The notes under the pieces: model-generated
What the model was told of the DNA's origin: nothing
Databases searched by the model: none
Seen by the model: only the letters and a program-made list of their open reading frames with translations
Translations under genes and position numbers: made by a program
Assembly (NCBI GenBank): GCA_026120185.1
Contig: JANUWF010001640.1
Location: forward strand, 620,001 to 684,000
Length of the DNA stretch: 64,000 nt
From: Voacanga thouarsii
Taxonomy: Eukaryota > Streptophyta > Magnoliopsida > Gentianales > Apocynaceae
Reading direction: 5' to 3'
Shown here: positions 23,965 through 36,343 of the stretch, piece after piece
How the letters are laid out: each line of letters begins with the position of its first letter
Numbering within the stretch: position 1 is the stretch's first letter

Positions 23965-25462
23965 TGAGACTATTTTGTGATACATTTTGTGCAATAACTG
24001 GTCATATTCCTTCATATTTGAGATTTTATCCTTAGAAAGGTATTTTATACATTATTTCAGATTTTTGGGGTAAAATAAGGCAAAATCATCGCTAAACAGA
24101 CTAGAAGTGGTGCCTGGCAGGTTAGGACAAGCGGTGTCGGCCACGTGCTACTGGCACACTCTTCTAAGCGATGAAAAATTGACGAAACAGGGGCTAAACA
24201 TAACACAGATGGTGCCGGTTGGGAGCCCAAAGATGGCGCCGGTTGGGACCTGAAAGAACTTGGAATGAAAATCGAAAAGAATCAGCAAATGGACAGAGAG
24301 ACAGAATGCAACCGGCGTTGGCCCTAGACAGGATAGGCGGCACCGACTGTGCACTGGTGCAGAGGCGGTGCCTCGATTTTCGTGTGCATTTTTGGCAATT
24401 TTCAGATTTTTGATATTTTTCTACTTCTATTCAGTCAGAAACCCTAGAGGCACGAATTTAGACACTTCTAAAGCCTATAAATAGAGGAAAAACACAAGTC
24501 AATGGGATGAATTCAAGAAGCAAAACACAAAATCATTCAAATTAAGGAGGAATTCATCAAATCAAGGAGGATTGTACAAAAGAGTCTACGAAGGAAGAAG
24601 AAGGAGGCTTGTCTATGAGTACCTTCTTTTAACTTTGTTTTGTTTTCTTGAAGAATGATGTATTAATTATTTTATTGTAATTTTAGAATGTTTTCGGTAT
24701 TCATGATTTTTAGAGTTAATTTGATCTTTGGATTAATTGATTGTTATTTTTTGTATTTAATTACTTATGCTGATTACGAGATTAATTTGTTGTTTTTTTT
24801 TTCTATTAACTTGCTTGGAAAAGGGGTTGATGGTGGTCTTAATTTATTATTTTCATATTGGTTGTCTGTTAACTTGGTTGAAAAAGGGGTTAATTTCTAA
24901 GAACTGGGTAATTAAAGGTTAATTGATGTCTACTAAGATATGGATTCATTGGTTAATTTCATATTTTAAATTTGTAAGATATGGGGATTTAATCAAGGAT
25001 TGTGTTTAATGCATCTTTTGGGTGAATTAGTCGAGACAGGATATATGATGCTAATTTATCTAGAAGATAGTGATTTCATAGATTAGAAAAGAAGTAAATC
25101 TATCTTAATCCTTAATGATACCAAGAAAATGATCTTATGGTAATGATTGGGTACTTTAAGGTCATGTTTGTCAAAATAATGGTTTGAGTTATATAATTCT
25201 TCATCCTTGACATGTATATATTCTTTTATTTTATTTTTCTTTTTATTCTTTTTCACTTTATTGAGTCGGTTAAACAATTAAAGAAAAGTAATTACTACAT
25301 ACTTGTTCCTTGAGGATCGATACTCATTTTAAACCCTATGCTATGATTAATGATGAGTATGCTTGCTCATATGTGTAATTTGGGGTTAGCGTTTTAATTT
25401 AATCTTGACTAGGAATGTGTTTATTTTTATATGATTTTTTATACCCATATTCGTACACATCA
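23965..25462 (+). mobile_element. Unclassified LTR-like insertion (family F) inside family B
   Basis: Interrupts the family B gag/knuckle region. Starts TGAGACTATTTTGTG and ends GTACACATCA (TG...CA). It contains TATAAATAG at 24476-24484 in a promoter-like setting followed by a purine-rich leader, as in an LTR. No coding domain is visible. The expected direct target duplication is absent: flanks are TTATT and AATAA, which are inverted. Solo LTR is the best guess; the exact ends are uncertain. Confidence 0.5.
24476..24484 (+). promoter_or_regulatory. TATA box of family F LTR
   Basis: TATAAATAG in a GC-richer context, 500 bp inside the insertion. Assigned from motif and position only. Confidence 0.5.
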
Positions 25463-26722
25463 AATAACCATTTCTTCTTATTTCCTGTGCACAATTCTCG
25501 CACTATAACCTTCAACGTAAGCTGCCTAATCATAGCACGCGTCCCAAGTTACTAATTATATCCATCCATTAGTTCTAGACCCTTGTAGTATCTCCATCCT
25601 ATATGCGTTCACTCTCAGGGTGATGCGAGGGGTGATGGAAGCTGTGGGGCCATTGGAACCCCTTTCTCACTTTTCATTTTAAAATAAGGGTTTTTTGGAA
25701 AATAACTTTTGAAAATTTCAATTAAATTTTCTTTTAACTCAAAAAAAAATATCTAAACCCATAAAAATTTTTATGTCACGGTTTATACACGTTGAGAAAT
25801 TTTTCTAGGGATTAATTTTATTTAAGTTGATAAACTTAATAATTTCAAAATTTTCCAGTAAAACTTTCGAGAGATTTTGATCTCAAGTTTAATTTGACAA
25901 AAATAAATTTTCTTGTTAAAATTAAATCAAAATGGTTTTCTATTTTAATTCACAAAAATATCTAAATCCCAAATATTTTCTATGTCAAGGATAAAATCTT
26001 TTGGGAAAATAACCCAGAATTAATTTTTGTTCGAATTAAAATTAACCGTTTGATTTAAAAAAAATATTTTTCTTTGTCAAAAATTCTCAAAGACTTTGGT
26101 CTTTGAGAAAACGTGCACATAGGGTACAAAAAGAAAAAAGAATACTAGAAAACTATAAACATTTTCATACTTTTTTGTTCTTTTAACCTAAGTGTCTAAA
26201 TAATAGAATTAAACACATTAATTAATTAATAATGGTCATGTTTAATCCTAAATTTCCTTTACTCTTATTTTTCATGCAAAATATTTAAAGAATATTAACT
26301 ATTGCAATAAAAATAACGTCGCCTAATAATGGACCAAAAACAAAAAAAAAAAAAATTTATTTCGGGTATAGTGCACCTGCCACATTGGATCATACCCATG
26401 GGCTGCAATTCGGGCAGGTGCCCGCGACCCGGCCCGCCTCCAGCCCAACACAACAGGTCAAAATTGCTAACCATGCAATTGCAAATTGCAATTATGATTC
26501 CTCGCAGAAGCAATGCTTCTGCAAGGAAGGCTTCCTCGCGTGCTACGAGGAAGCCGACCTCGCTATCTGATGCGGCTATGGCTCAGCTCGGTTTGGCTCG
26601 GCTAGGCTCAGCTTTTCCAGCTTTCCTGCAATTTTTTCTTTTGCAATTTTGCATTTCTTCTTCTGTTTTTTTTTTTTTTTTTTGTCTAGACACCACGTAA
26701 AGCCACTTTGCAAGCTCCTATG
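25463..26722. other. Unassigned interior of family B with a GC-rich hairpin island
   Basis: 25463-26290 is AT-rich with no clear coding region, though gag would be expected here. 26370-26620 is much more GC-rich and contains several perfect hairpins (26504-26522; 26529-26555). Overlapping open frames on both strands (26329-26700, 26385-26570, 26295-26513, 26576-26908) resemble nothing known. Confidence 0.4.
26504..26555. repeat. Two adjacent perfect hairpins
   Basis: GCAGAAGC/GCTTCTGC (8-bp stem, 3-nt loop, 26504-26522) and GGCTTCCTCG/CGAGGAAGCC (10-bp stem, 7-nt loop, 26529-26555). The spacer GAAGG can also pair with the second stem's start. Confidence 0.85.
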
Positions 26723-28471
26723 TGTTAGGTATCTCAAGCATATCATATATGGCGCAGCGAAAAAATAAAAACGAGATACCATCCCAGGAACTGCATATGT
26801 GTGGAAAACAAGACATATAGAGAACAAATGTAACAGCTTTTTACCTTTCTTTGAGCATCCAAAATATAAAATTTTTCTCTTCTCCAAGTTTGAGGCGCGA
26901 TCCAGCAATCCTCTTGATCAAATACCACGAAAGTTGAATATTCAACAACTACAATCATAGTGTGTGATTGTCTCTAACGAAAATCCATATAGAGGATTAC
27001 ACTCAAGCACCAAAATTTCCTGTGCTAACAGAAAAACAATGGTGGCTAGGGTTCTTCTAGTTTTTCAAAAAAATGAGAGAGAAGGAAGAGAAGAGAAGTC
27101 ATGTGCTAAGGTTTGGAGTTTTTTGTATGTGTCTTATTTCCCTAGGAATTTTGTGCTTATCACATATAGCTCACAAAAATCCTGCTGAAAAATACTCCAT
27201 CTCAGAATTCTAAAACAGTTAGAATTCCTTAATTGTAATTGGAAACATCAAGTTCTCACAATTACAATTTGGCCTATAAATTATAGCTAATTATAATTTG
27301 GCCATAACAACTTCTCTTTCTCGCAATTAACCCCACTATGTTATCAAATAACATCTTGAGTATGTAATCCTCTATTGTGTGTGACCTATTAGGTTTCCCA
27401 GTCAATTGGTAGCGAACATGAATTAATCCAAATGCTTTTGAGATTAATCATCCTTAATTAATTAGAATTAGTTATATTAATTCTAATCAGGATTGGTTTA
27501 TTAATTCATCAATTAATAAACCCATATTCCCTAATCATGAGCAGTATCTAGCAACACATCATGACCACCGAAGAGTCCAGGAAGTCAAGTGGCTTGACAT
27601 GAACCCTTCAATAACAAACTACAGTGCAACTAACTCCTTTCACCATACAATATCTCATTCGGTTTGGAGTACAGAATTAGTGCCAACAACCTCCAGAATA
27701 TATTATTTCTAGCCCGAATATAATAGTACTTGTACCAGGAACCCTCTACTCTAGATTTGTATCAATTGGAACTGTTTCCAAGACACAATCGCCTTGGCCA
27801 AGGACTTCTCGAGTAGTAATTCCTACAAGTGGCCGTGAGATATTCGCCCCTACTATTAGGAGTGGTGAATCCTTTATTGACCCTCTCAACTACTTTCGTT
27901 TACCTCACAATGTACCCAATATCCATCCAATAGGTGGCCCTCGATATGGCTCCAGAGATTGGAATCAACTCACAATGCTCAGCAAACAAAGTATCTTGGA
28001 GATCTAAAATCTAAGGATACTTGCATGTTTGCTATATTGAGAATATATCACTGGCACTAAATAGTTATCCATATGATTATCTCATAGCTAGGTCATCCAA
28101 TGTACTTGTTCTATTAACAAGTATCCATGTGTTAACTTTGATTATCTCAATACTCACGGATATGAGAACCACCACATGATCAAATCAGGAAGTCTAACAC
28201 ATGCTAGTCTTAACGCATTAATGATATCATGTCTCATTAATACTACAACTAGGGACTATTTAAGTACTAACACTAGACAGTATAGTAGGAATCTTATATC
28301 ATGATCTCTATTATGATTTCTTTAACACAGTGTTGTACTAAGGACTTTATCTAACAGTTATATTACATAAAAGTAAACAAAAGAAACTGTAAAATAAATA
28401 ATGTCTTTTATTAAAATAAAAAGTGTTATATACAACATACAAGTGATTGCCTCTAGGGCATAGCACTAACA
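26723..28471 (-). mobile_element. Solo LTR, copia family C, minus strand
   Basis: Plus strand begins TGTTAGGTATCTCAAGC and ends TAGCACTAACA. A perfect 5-bp target duplication CTATG flanks it (26718-26722, 28472-28476). 1749 bp, no internal region. Its inverse starts TGTTAGTGCTATGCCCTAGA, the typical opening of this copia LTR group, and matches the solo LTR at 52229-54174. Confidence 0.9.
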
Positions 28472-28660
28472 CTATGCCCTTAAAAATAGTGGGCATACAT
28501 GATACATATAAGAAAGCAGTAAATTACAGTGTTCTTATACTTCCACTCACAAAACTTACACAGATACTATCCTATACCAGAAACACAAAGGATCACAGAA
28601 AACATCCAAAACAAATATTTTCTTGTCTTAGTTAAGCCTAGCATGCTTCCTACATTTGTC
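28472..28660. other. Leader of family B between the solo LTR and the primer site
   Basis: Untranslated leader by position. The open frame 28447-28635 crosses an LTR border and is not considered a gene. Confidence 0.4.
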
Positions 28661-28682
28661 AAATCATGGCTTTGATACCACT
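28661..28682 (-). other. Primer binding site (tRNA-iMet) of family B
   Basis: The minus strand reads AAGTGGTATCAAAGCCATGA immediately inside the right LTR, matching the complement of the 3' end of initiator methionine tRNA with one difference in TGGTATCAGAGCCATG. Confidence 0.9.
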
Positions 28683-30514
28683 TGATGCATGAAAATGGCA
28701 AAAATCATCAAACCAAAAGCATGCTTACATAACGAAAAAATTTACCCCCGTGTTTCAATAACCTTATTGTCATCGAAGAAGATGTCTGTATAAGGATGCT
28801 TCAAGCTATTGGATCACGTCCTTATAAACGTCGACTTCATCTTATTCGTGCGAAGCTGTTGAGCTTCCGAAATGGTGCCCTTTCCTCTGCCGATAAAGCT
28901 TACAAAAAGTTGAGTTTGCAATATTTTCTTGAAGCTCACTCTGACAAAATGGGTTTGCTGTGAACTGAAATGAAAAGCATGCCAAATGATTTCCTCTTCA
29001 TTTCTTTTCATCAATTCACAGAGAGAGGGAGAGATCAACGGCATGAAAACAAAAAGCTCAATACTTTATGTTATCTTTCACGCAAAACAACACGGAATCC
29101 ACCCCATGTTGTTTTTTTTAATTAATTAATTTAATAATTAATTTTTTAATTTTATTTTACCCTTGGTCTTATTCATTTGGCCAGATAAAATTATTTACTC
29201 TTGGGCCTGAACACCCATAAATAATGAGTCTCAATTATTTATTTTTTGGGATTCATTAAATAGCCCAATAAATAATTAACAATCCCAAATAGACCAATAT
29301 AAAATAACAGTCATTTTATCTAGTTTATATCTAGATAAATTTTTTAATAATTCAATATGTGCCTTGGGCCCCGAATAATTAATTAACCAATTAAACTAGA
29401 TAAAATATATACTCTCTCTTAGGCATTTTATTTTATTCTAGTCCAATAATAAATTAGACTACTTAAATAAAATAAAATAAAATCCATAATTATCAAGACC
29501 AATTCCTTAGCCCAAATCTGTCAAGACTTAAGTGTTATTTTGTGGACCTAAAGACACATCGCCTTGGCTACTAAAATGACCAAAATATTCCTGCTATATA
29601 AATAACTATATTTTTTATTTTAAATATTTCCTAATATTACCATATGTAAATATTGACTCTAAGGATAATACTGTGTTAGTAAAGTCTTCGACCTACAAGT
29701 GTAATGACTAAAATACCCCTCTATGCATCGCCGTGCATTTAGAGGAGAGGAGTGTACTAACACCTCTCTAATAGACATCTACTATCCTTAAACCTCTAGT
29801 CCAATGATCCACGACTCCTGGAATGTTTCCACTTTCCAAGGAAGTTACCTTAAGGTAAATATCTAAGTCATGTTCTCCAAGGCCTTGAATAATTAGATCA
29901 TTTGAACAGTCTCAATAGGTGATATAGCGCAGAAGCTATCTTATACATATCTGTCTTAGCTAACTAGTCACATATACCGAACGTACAAGTATATCGGCTC
30001 TACGAAAGAACCCCAACTACAGTATATCAAAATATATACTTCTAGCTTCATCAGACCACCAACTCATACTCAAGCGGTAGAGTATAAGTCCACATTGTAG
30101 CTATAATAATCTGGGTTTCTTCTAAATAGTACTTTTAGAAACTACTATTACGGGTCCTGTTCTACGTATTCGAAATACGCTCATGCTGTGAAGTGAGTGG
30201 ACTACTCACTGGCTAAAGCTATGCCATTCCCCATTTTGAATTCATAACATAATAACCTAAACATGATGAGATTCCCATTCTTATCAATCGGTTAAGGAAA
30301 AAAACTTATGCCTTAAGTAACCCATGATCCATATCTTACTGTAAAAGACCACCATTCATATGGATAACTTACTTAAACATAATAGGTCCTTTTCAAATGA
30401 AAATAGTGTACAAATAAAATGTAAATTAATAAAAAAAATGAGAATAAATTCTTTTATTAATAAATTTGATAATTACATTAGATAATATTAGTCTAGAGGG
30501 CATATATTCCAACA
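28683..30514 (-). repeat. 5' LTR of copia family B
   Basis: Plus strand begins TGATGCATGAAAATGGC next to the primer site and ends CATATATTCCAACA. 1832 bp. It matches 20385-20550 at one end and the solo LTR at 42400-44423 over most of its length (for example AATTAATTAACCAATTAAAC). Confidence 0.88.
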
Positions 30515-30885
30515 AAACCATCGTCGCAAAACACCGAATGGTTGCCCAATCATGTTTATATTGATACCCAATATACTTAGCGCACAATCAGATACCCATA
30601 GCATATGGTCTATCCAAAATAATATTTTAGTGTGTGGTACATACTCATAAGTTTAGCAACTATGAAAATTATTAAATGACAAAAGTAGATTCAAGTTCAT
30701 GACATTGTGCATTATGCATGGGCTTCTAATGGTAAACCATCGTCGCAAAACACAGATTGGTTGCCTAATTATGTTTATATAACTGTCTAATATAATTAGC
30801 ACACAATCAGATCCCCATAGCATATAGCATATCCAAAAGAATATTTCAGTGCATGGTACATATTCATAAGCATAGTAACTAGAAG
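30515..30885. repeat. 218-bp tandem repeat array, part 3 (about 1.7 units)
   Basis: Picks up at AAACCATCGTCGCAAAACAC with anchors near 30539 and 30757, then fades after CATAAGCATAGTAACTA. With parts 1 and 2 the array totals about 2.2 kb and ten units. Confidence 0.9.
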
Positions 30886-33800
30886 AGAGAAAAAATAGCA
30901 GATCTTGTAGCTCCAACAGTCAAGGAGAATCCCACAGAAACAATTCAATTTTCCATACTTTTAAATCCCATATAATCATAAACTAATAGGTCTAATAGCT
31001 TTTTAAAAAACCAAAGACTACAAAAGTCCTTTTACAACGACTATAAGAAAAATCCTTACAATAAGGCCCCAAGTCAAATAAAACCATATGCCAGGACCTC
31101 AAAGACATATCAGTACCCTATGAAATTCTAGAATTTTCAATGGTGCTGCAGTTAATGATATAACTTCTTAAATATTTAAATATCAAGAATAAAACTTGTT
31201 AAATTCTTTGTAACTTAATATGGACCATCAACTGATTTAACTCAATTGTAATAAGTGTTCAAAGTTACTATTATAAAGCTGGAGAAAAACTTTTGACATT
31301 TCTACATACTCTCACCAGAGTCTCTTATTCTTCATATGATTCTCACCCAATTCAATCTTAAACTTTCAATCATTACTCACAAGAAATTGCATTTATTCAG
31401 TACATGGAACCTTGCAAGTAGTTTTCTGCTAAAAATCTGGAAAAGAAATTCAAAACAGTGAAATAAAGATCTTAAAGATCAAAAAGATATAGAAGCAATG
31501 GTAATAAACCTAGTTAATGAAATCTAGTAGTTTTACACCTTCAGTAACACTTTCATACAGTGATGTAAGATATATACAACATAAATTCATCAAAATTTGT
31601 ACAAACATATATTGAAATCCCTCCACTACTACATCTATTTTGGTTGTCTATTTGATGATTAAAAAGCAAGCAAATGCTGCTCTATCAAGGAAAAAATAAT
31701 AGCATTCCTAAATTTCCTCTCTAGAAATTATCAATGATACTTGACCACACAATTCCTTCTATAATCCACAAAAGGAATGATTAGAAAACTAGCATGTTTG
31801 AGTATAGAATCCCTTCCCTAACTGACCCAAAAAATAAAAAATAGAAAAATACTCCAACACAATTTATTCCAAAAGAAGTTTTTTAAAGATCAACAACATA
31901 AAGATAGCAAAATAATGTATTATATAAATGCTGAATAGACTTTTTTTTTTTTCCACATTTATATAAAGAAATCCATAACTAAATTCCAAAACAACAACAT
32001 TACAAAATAGCAGCATTCCAAAATAGTAGCATTAAAGAAAGAAAACATTCTACATGCTTAAACTTGAATAATTTTTTGTAACGATTCCCATCTATCAGTG
32101 AACTCATCCAAATTCTCTATATATGCATAATATGCTACAAATTATAACAATTCAATTCACCAACATTACAAAATGAGAAGTTAAGTTTTTAGCTGACTTT
32201 GTTTTTAGCATGTTTATGTTTTTAAATATAATTTGGAATTGAAGAGCTGGACATCTTTGTTTCTCACACAATTTTGCAGTTGAAGCAGGAAACTTGTGAA
32301 GCAGAGGTTCTATAGGAGGAAATTTTTAAGGTTAAACCAGAATAGGTGCATGTTTTTTTGTAGCTAGTGACTAAGGACCTCAAAGGAATGGGATTCAGTG
32401 AATTAAAGTAGCATGAAAGGAAAAATGAAAGAAGGCTTGAAGTATGTGAAGGTTTTGATGGTTGGAAACTCTTATTTTATTTCTCCCATGCAATATAAGT
32501 TAATATGTGTTGGGCAATGATATTTTTTTTTCTTGTTTAAGCATTCTTATGGATATGTATCTGTATAGAGTATATGTTATAAAAGCTTAATTATGGTCTA
32601 AAACCTAAGATTTTCTAAGCTTTTACGATTAGAGTTCGGTTTGCAGGACTTTCAATGATACCATACTACTTTGACCAGTGAAAGCATACAACAAATATAG
32701 AAGCAGACTAAAGACAGGGATGAGTAAAAAAGGATGCCTAATTTAACAAGATTTAGCCTAGACAAGAAATCCTCATTAAACTAAGACTCCTTACAATGTA
32801 AATCAATTACTTAAATCCTGTTTCTATTTTCAGAGGGCCACCTTGGAGTGAATAGAAACTCCTCCTACACACTTTCCAATACCAAGTACGCCAAACAAAG
32901 CAATCAACTCACAAACAATCCCTTCAACAATTTTACTTCAATTCACACAATCCACAATTACCCAAACCAACTAACTCAACAATCCACCATCAACCTACAA
33001 TCAACTACACCAACTTTACTCCTTTTTCTAAATACTAATTCCACCACAACCAGTTGGTCAATATCAAAAACCAATTTAAATCATTTAACTTCAGTTTAAT
33101 AGAAGAAATTCAAGTCCCTAATTAATTCACAACACAACTTCAAAAAATTAACTCAATGCTCAAGTAGATTAATAATGGCAATCACCACAACAATTTAGTT
33201 CAGCAAAATAGTTATACTCAATAAAATCTCAAATATATTAATACTATAATACCAATTAATCACATATTACTTCACACACTATTAGCTACATCGTCAACCC
33301 AAAGCCAACACCAAAATAGCCAATTCAACCACAATACATTCACCAAATTAATAATTCATATAAATACAGCTCACTATAAGTCAATTTCACTCTCAACAGA
33401 ACAATGTTGCAGTTGTCAACCAACATCAATGTAACATATTCATGGTAGCCTGTAGCCAATATCTATAATCAAAAGTTGGTTTCTAAAATATTTAGATAAA
33501 AAAGCTACCATAGCAAGAGATATTTAGTGTCAAAACGAAGTACTATTTCCACCAGTGACATCTAAAACCATCAATGGTATATAACCAATATGCAATTTTA
33601 CCATCTCATTCAGTCCATAAATAACAAATGAAACTAGCTGCAGATTTTCATGAATGTTTTATAGCTATCAAGCATAAATTTGATAGTATTTCATTGATGG
33701 CTATCTAGGAAAATTTGAACAAAATAGTGATAATATTCTTTACCAAAAATATCATTAATTAAAAAAAAAAAAAGTCTAACTAGAAAATGTAAATAAAGAC

Positions 33801-34179
33801 TATTGTTCAGTCTTAGGCAAATACATGAACTCCTAAGAAGGCTTCAATGTGAATTTAAAATCTAACAGGCATATCCAATAATTAATTGTTCAAGTAAATC
33901 AAGCATAAAAATCCAACACTACTCATGGGGCACAATTTCATCTTGTTGAGGCCATGTCTAGGTAATTAAATAGACGTTCATCCTCTAATATGAATGTTAT
34001 TCAAAAGTATATTGATGAAAGAGAGGCATTTCGAATGGAAATAAGAGCAAACCTGATTAATGGCATAAGAAATTAAGCAATGCAGGTTGTAGTTACCACT
34101 GAAGAGATGTAGAAATGAACTTGTAAAAGAAGGAATGGCCTTCAATAATCCAATTCTAATTTAATTTTCCTTCTTCTTT
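30886..34179. other. CACTA right arm, no recognised genes
   Basis: AT-rich sequence with many A/T runs and only short, low-complexity open frames (for example 32848-33099, Asn/Thr/Ser-rich). Two patches (about 30886-31100 and 32200-32480) are slightly less AT-rich and could be exon remnants, but I see no protein homology. Confidence 0.4.
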
Positions 34180-34470
34180 TTGTTAAAAAAGGCCAATGGA
34201 AAGGAAAAATATGTAAACAGAAAACTATATGTTTGCAAATCTTGTAGAAGTGTAACATGTTCCAAAAGGACCAAAAATCATATAACATATAATTCAAAGT
34301 ATTTGACAATCACTTTTGAGAATGCTGATCCTAATTATTGGCTTTGTCCAATTCAAGCTGTATGGATTGATGTAAGCGAATTGGGTGCAACGACTAGAAG
34401 TAACACACAAATAAGAGTCGTGGCATTCAATGTCAATTTCTGGGCTCTAGAACAAGCAAAACAAATTTAG
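34180..34470 (+). pseudogene. Possible phloem protein 2 (PP2)-like exon fragment
   Basis: A 96-codon frame preceded by a pyrimidine tract (CCTTCTTCTTTTTG) that could be an intron end. Residues 43-55, LTITFENADPNYW, resemble the PP2 block LxITWxxDxxYW, and AVWIDVSELG followed by NTQIRVVAFNVNFW resembles the VCWLEVxG and YxVxFxVK blocks in the right order. The match is partial: the usual NCFMLxAR block is not clear and the end is missing. PP2 proteins are phloem lectins. If real, this is a host gene piece carried in the CACTA right arm; it may also be a coincidence. Confidence 0.28.
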
Positions 34471-34890
34471 AATTATGTAGTTTGAATGACTATTTCTTTA
34501 TAACTTATAGTACAATTTCCATAGACAAATTCTACAATGCCAAATCCAAAATAATCTATCTAGGTTGCTTCTAATTTTCCACCATTAAACTTTCCCCTAG
34601 AAGGAAAATTTTCAACAAAAAACCACACTAGAATTCCACCTTACCTGGTGGCATAACAAATAGTTAATGCATAAATCATTCCCCTTAATTTCTTTTAGCT
34701 TCTACACATACATATTCTAAAAAACAATAAATAAAAATAAAAAATAAAATATACATTGTTGACGCAGAAACCATAAATCATAGAGAACCAAGCATATATC
34801 TTCCCCTTAAATTCAAAGTTGTCAGAAACATTATTAACAAACAAAACACCATAAAAACCTAATGGGAAGCATTGAGAAGAGGTACAGGGA
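34471..34890. other. CACTA right arm, unassigned
   Basis: AT-rich. Near 34862 an open stretch starts (MGSIEKRYREER) that is interrupted by the LTR insertion at 34896 and would continue at 36344. The minus-strand frame 34695-34931 crosses the LTR border. Confidence 0.35.
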
Positions 34891-34895
34891 GGAGC

Positions 34896-36338
34896 TGTTG
34901 GGATTCGTGGACTCCTAAACGCGAAAAACATCTACGAATCCCTCCCGAGGACCCAAGTAAACGATTAAGAAGATCTAAGCTTTAAGAATTACCTCTGGTT
35001 GCTGTAATCGAAATCCTTCGATTCTGGTTGCGCTGTTGTACGTTCAACCCGAACAATCACCAGACACTGCAGTATGCGAACGCCCTCTATCGGATACACA
35101 CCGCGAACTCACTCGATACCCGGGGAGTGCTAGCGCCTAGGGTTTGAGAGGTTTTTTTTCTCTGGTAGAGGATGACACGAATGTTCTCAACCGAAAAATT
35201 GAACTATTGAAAGACGGCTAAGGTTTTCTTAAAAAAACCCTCGAACCTCTTAGAGTCCAACCCTAATAATATCTTATCATATTATAATTTAAATTCAAAT
35301 TAAATTAAAACTGATATGATAAGATTCTGCCATTATCTCGGTAATTTAACTAATTATTTTACCGAGTCAGATTCTTATAATCTGGATATCATCCAGATTC
35401 ATCGAACCTGGTCACCAGAAAAATAACCTAACAAGTTCGCTTATTGTGTGACCCTATAGGTTCATTTAACACTGGCAGCGTGCCTAAATCATATTTAAAT
35501 GGCCCACAAGTTATAAGCGGTTTCTAGCAAAACATTATAACTATCCAGGTTAAATGAAGATCGGTGATCTCTTTGAACCAAACCATAATTTTATATTTAG
35601 TCCTTTTGTCACACGATATCCAGATTAAGTATAAGGCACGGAGCATGTCATCCTTATTAAGCTTAATCAATTATTTCTTGATTTCATAGTAGACTGTTCA
35701 AACAAATGATATCAATATCTTAGATTGATATATTTGAGCACGACCATGCATTTTAACAGTCTAACTTATCAAGGGGCCCATGGATATCTCTCCCATAACT
35801 GAGAGGGATAAATTCCTTCACAATCAATCATATTCCTCTCCTTGATTTATTCTATATCCAACAGTAGTCTAATTTATTAACTGGTTAAAGACAACTTTAG
35901 ACAATGTCAAAATATAGAATTTATCAAGTAAGAAACTATGATGAATTTAGGTCGAAGGACTTTCAATATTATTATGGCTAGAAAGTACTTATGACATATT
36001 CCATGAAGTACTCTCACAGTGGGTCATGTCCAATACAATGTTCTCTAACATTTATTTATGTCTTGACCTGATATCACAAATATCCATGGCCAGTAAAACA
36101 TAGCCATCAAGTCACAAACATACTAATATTAATTTGTTATTATTCTAATAATAATAATCGATCAGGGACAGTTTTAGAATAGTCATTGTATTCATTGTAG
36201 GGTTTTACTATCAAGTCACGTACTTGGTGACCAACAAAACAAAACTCACTATTCATGGAAAGGAAAGCCTCATATTATTATATAAAACATAATGACAATT
36301 GTATAAGTACAAATTGACTCTAGGGCATATCCCCAACA
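34896..36338 (-). mobile_element. Solo LTR, copia family D, minus strand
   Basis: Plus strand begins TGTTGGGATTCGTGGACTCC and ends GGCATATCCCCAACA, with a perfect 5-bp target duplication GGAGC (34891-34895, 36339-36343). 1443 bp. Same family as the LTR at 318-1850 in the opposite orientation, but with intact TG...CA ends. No internal sequence, so a solo LTR from recombination. Confidence 0.92.
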
Positions 36339-36343
36339 GGAGC

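Larger units (their letters stand above)
20385..30514 (-). mobile_element. Decayed Ty1-copia element (family B) with nested LTRs
   Basis: Begins TGAACGACG and ends ATTCCAACA; flanked by AAACT (20380-20384) and AAACC (30515-30519), a 5-bp TSD with one change. The uninterrupted sequence is the 218-bp array, which reads on across both junctions. The right LTR (28683-30514) is followed inward by a tRNA-iMet primer site, so the element lies on the minus strand. A truncated 3' LTR, parts of pol and a zinc-knuckle remnant survive. It contains a truncated family C LTR, an unclassified LTR-like insert and a complete family C solo LTR. No function remains. Confidence 0.85.

Noticed and set aside
26329..26908. 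Several overlapping open frames on both strands (up to 123 codons)
   Set aside because: They come from the GC-rich hairpin island and poly-T tract; frames on both strands are equally long and none has a recognisable domain.
14390..30885. Could the regular repeats be a CRISPR array or centromeric satellite?
   Set aside because: Units are about 218 bp with no repeat/spacer structure, in a plant transposon; ten units within a CACTA are not evidence for a centromere.
34695..34931. 78-codon minus-strand open frame
   Set aside because: Crosses the family D solo LTR border, so it cannot predate the insertion.
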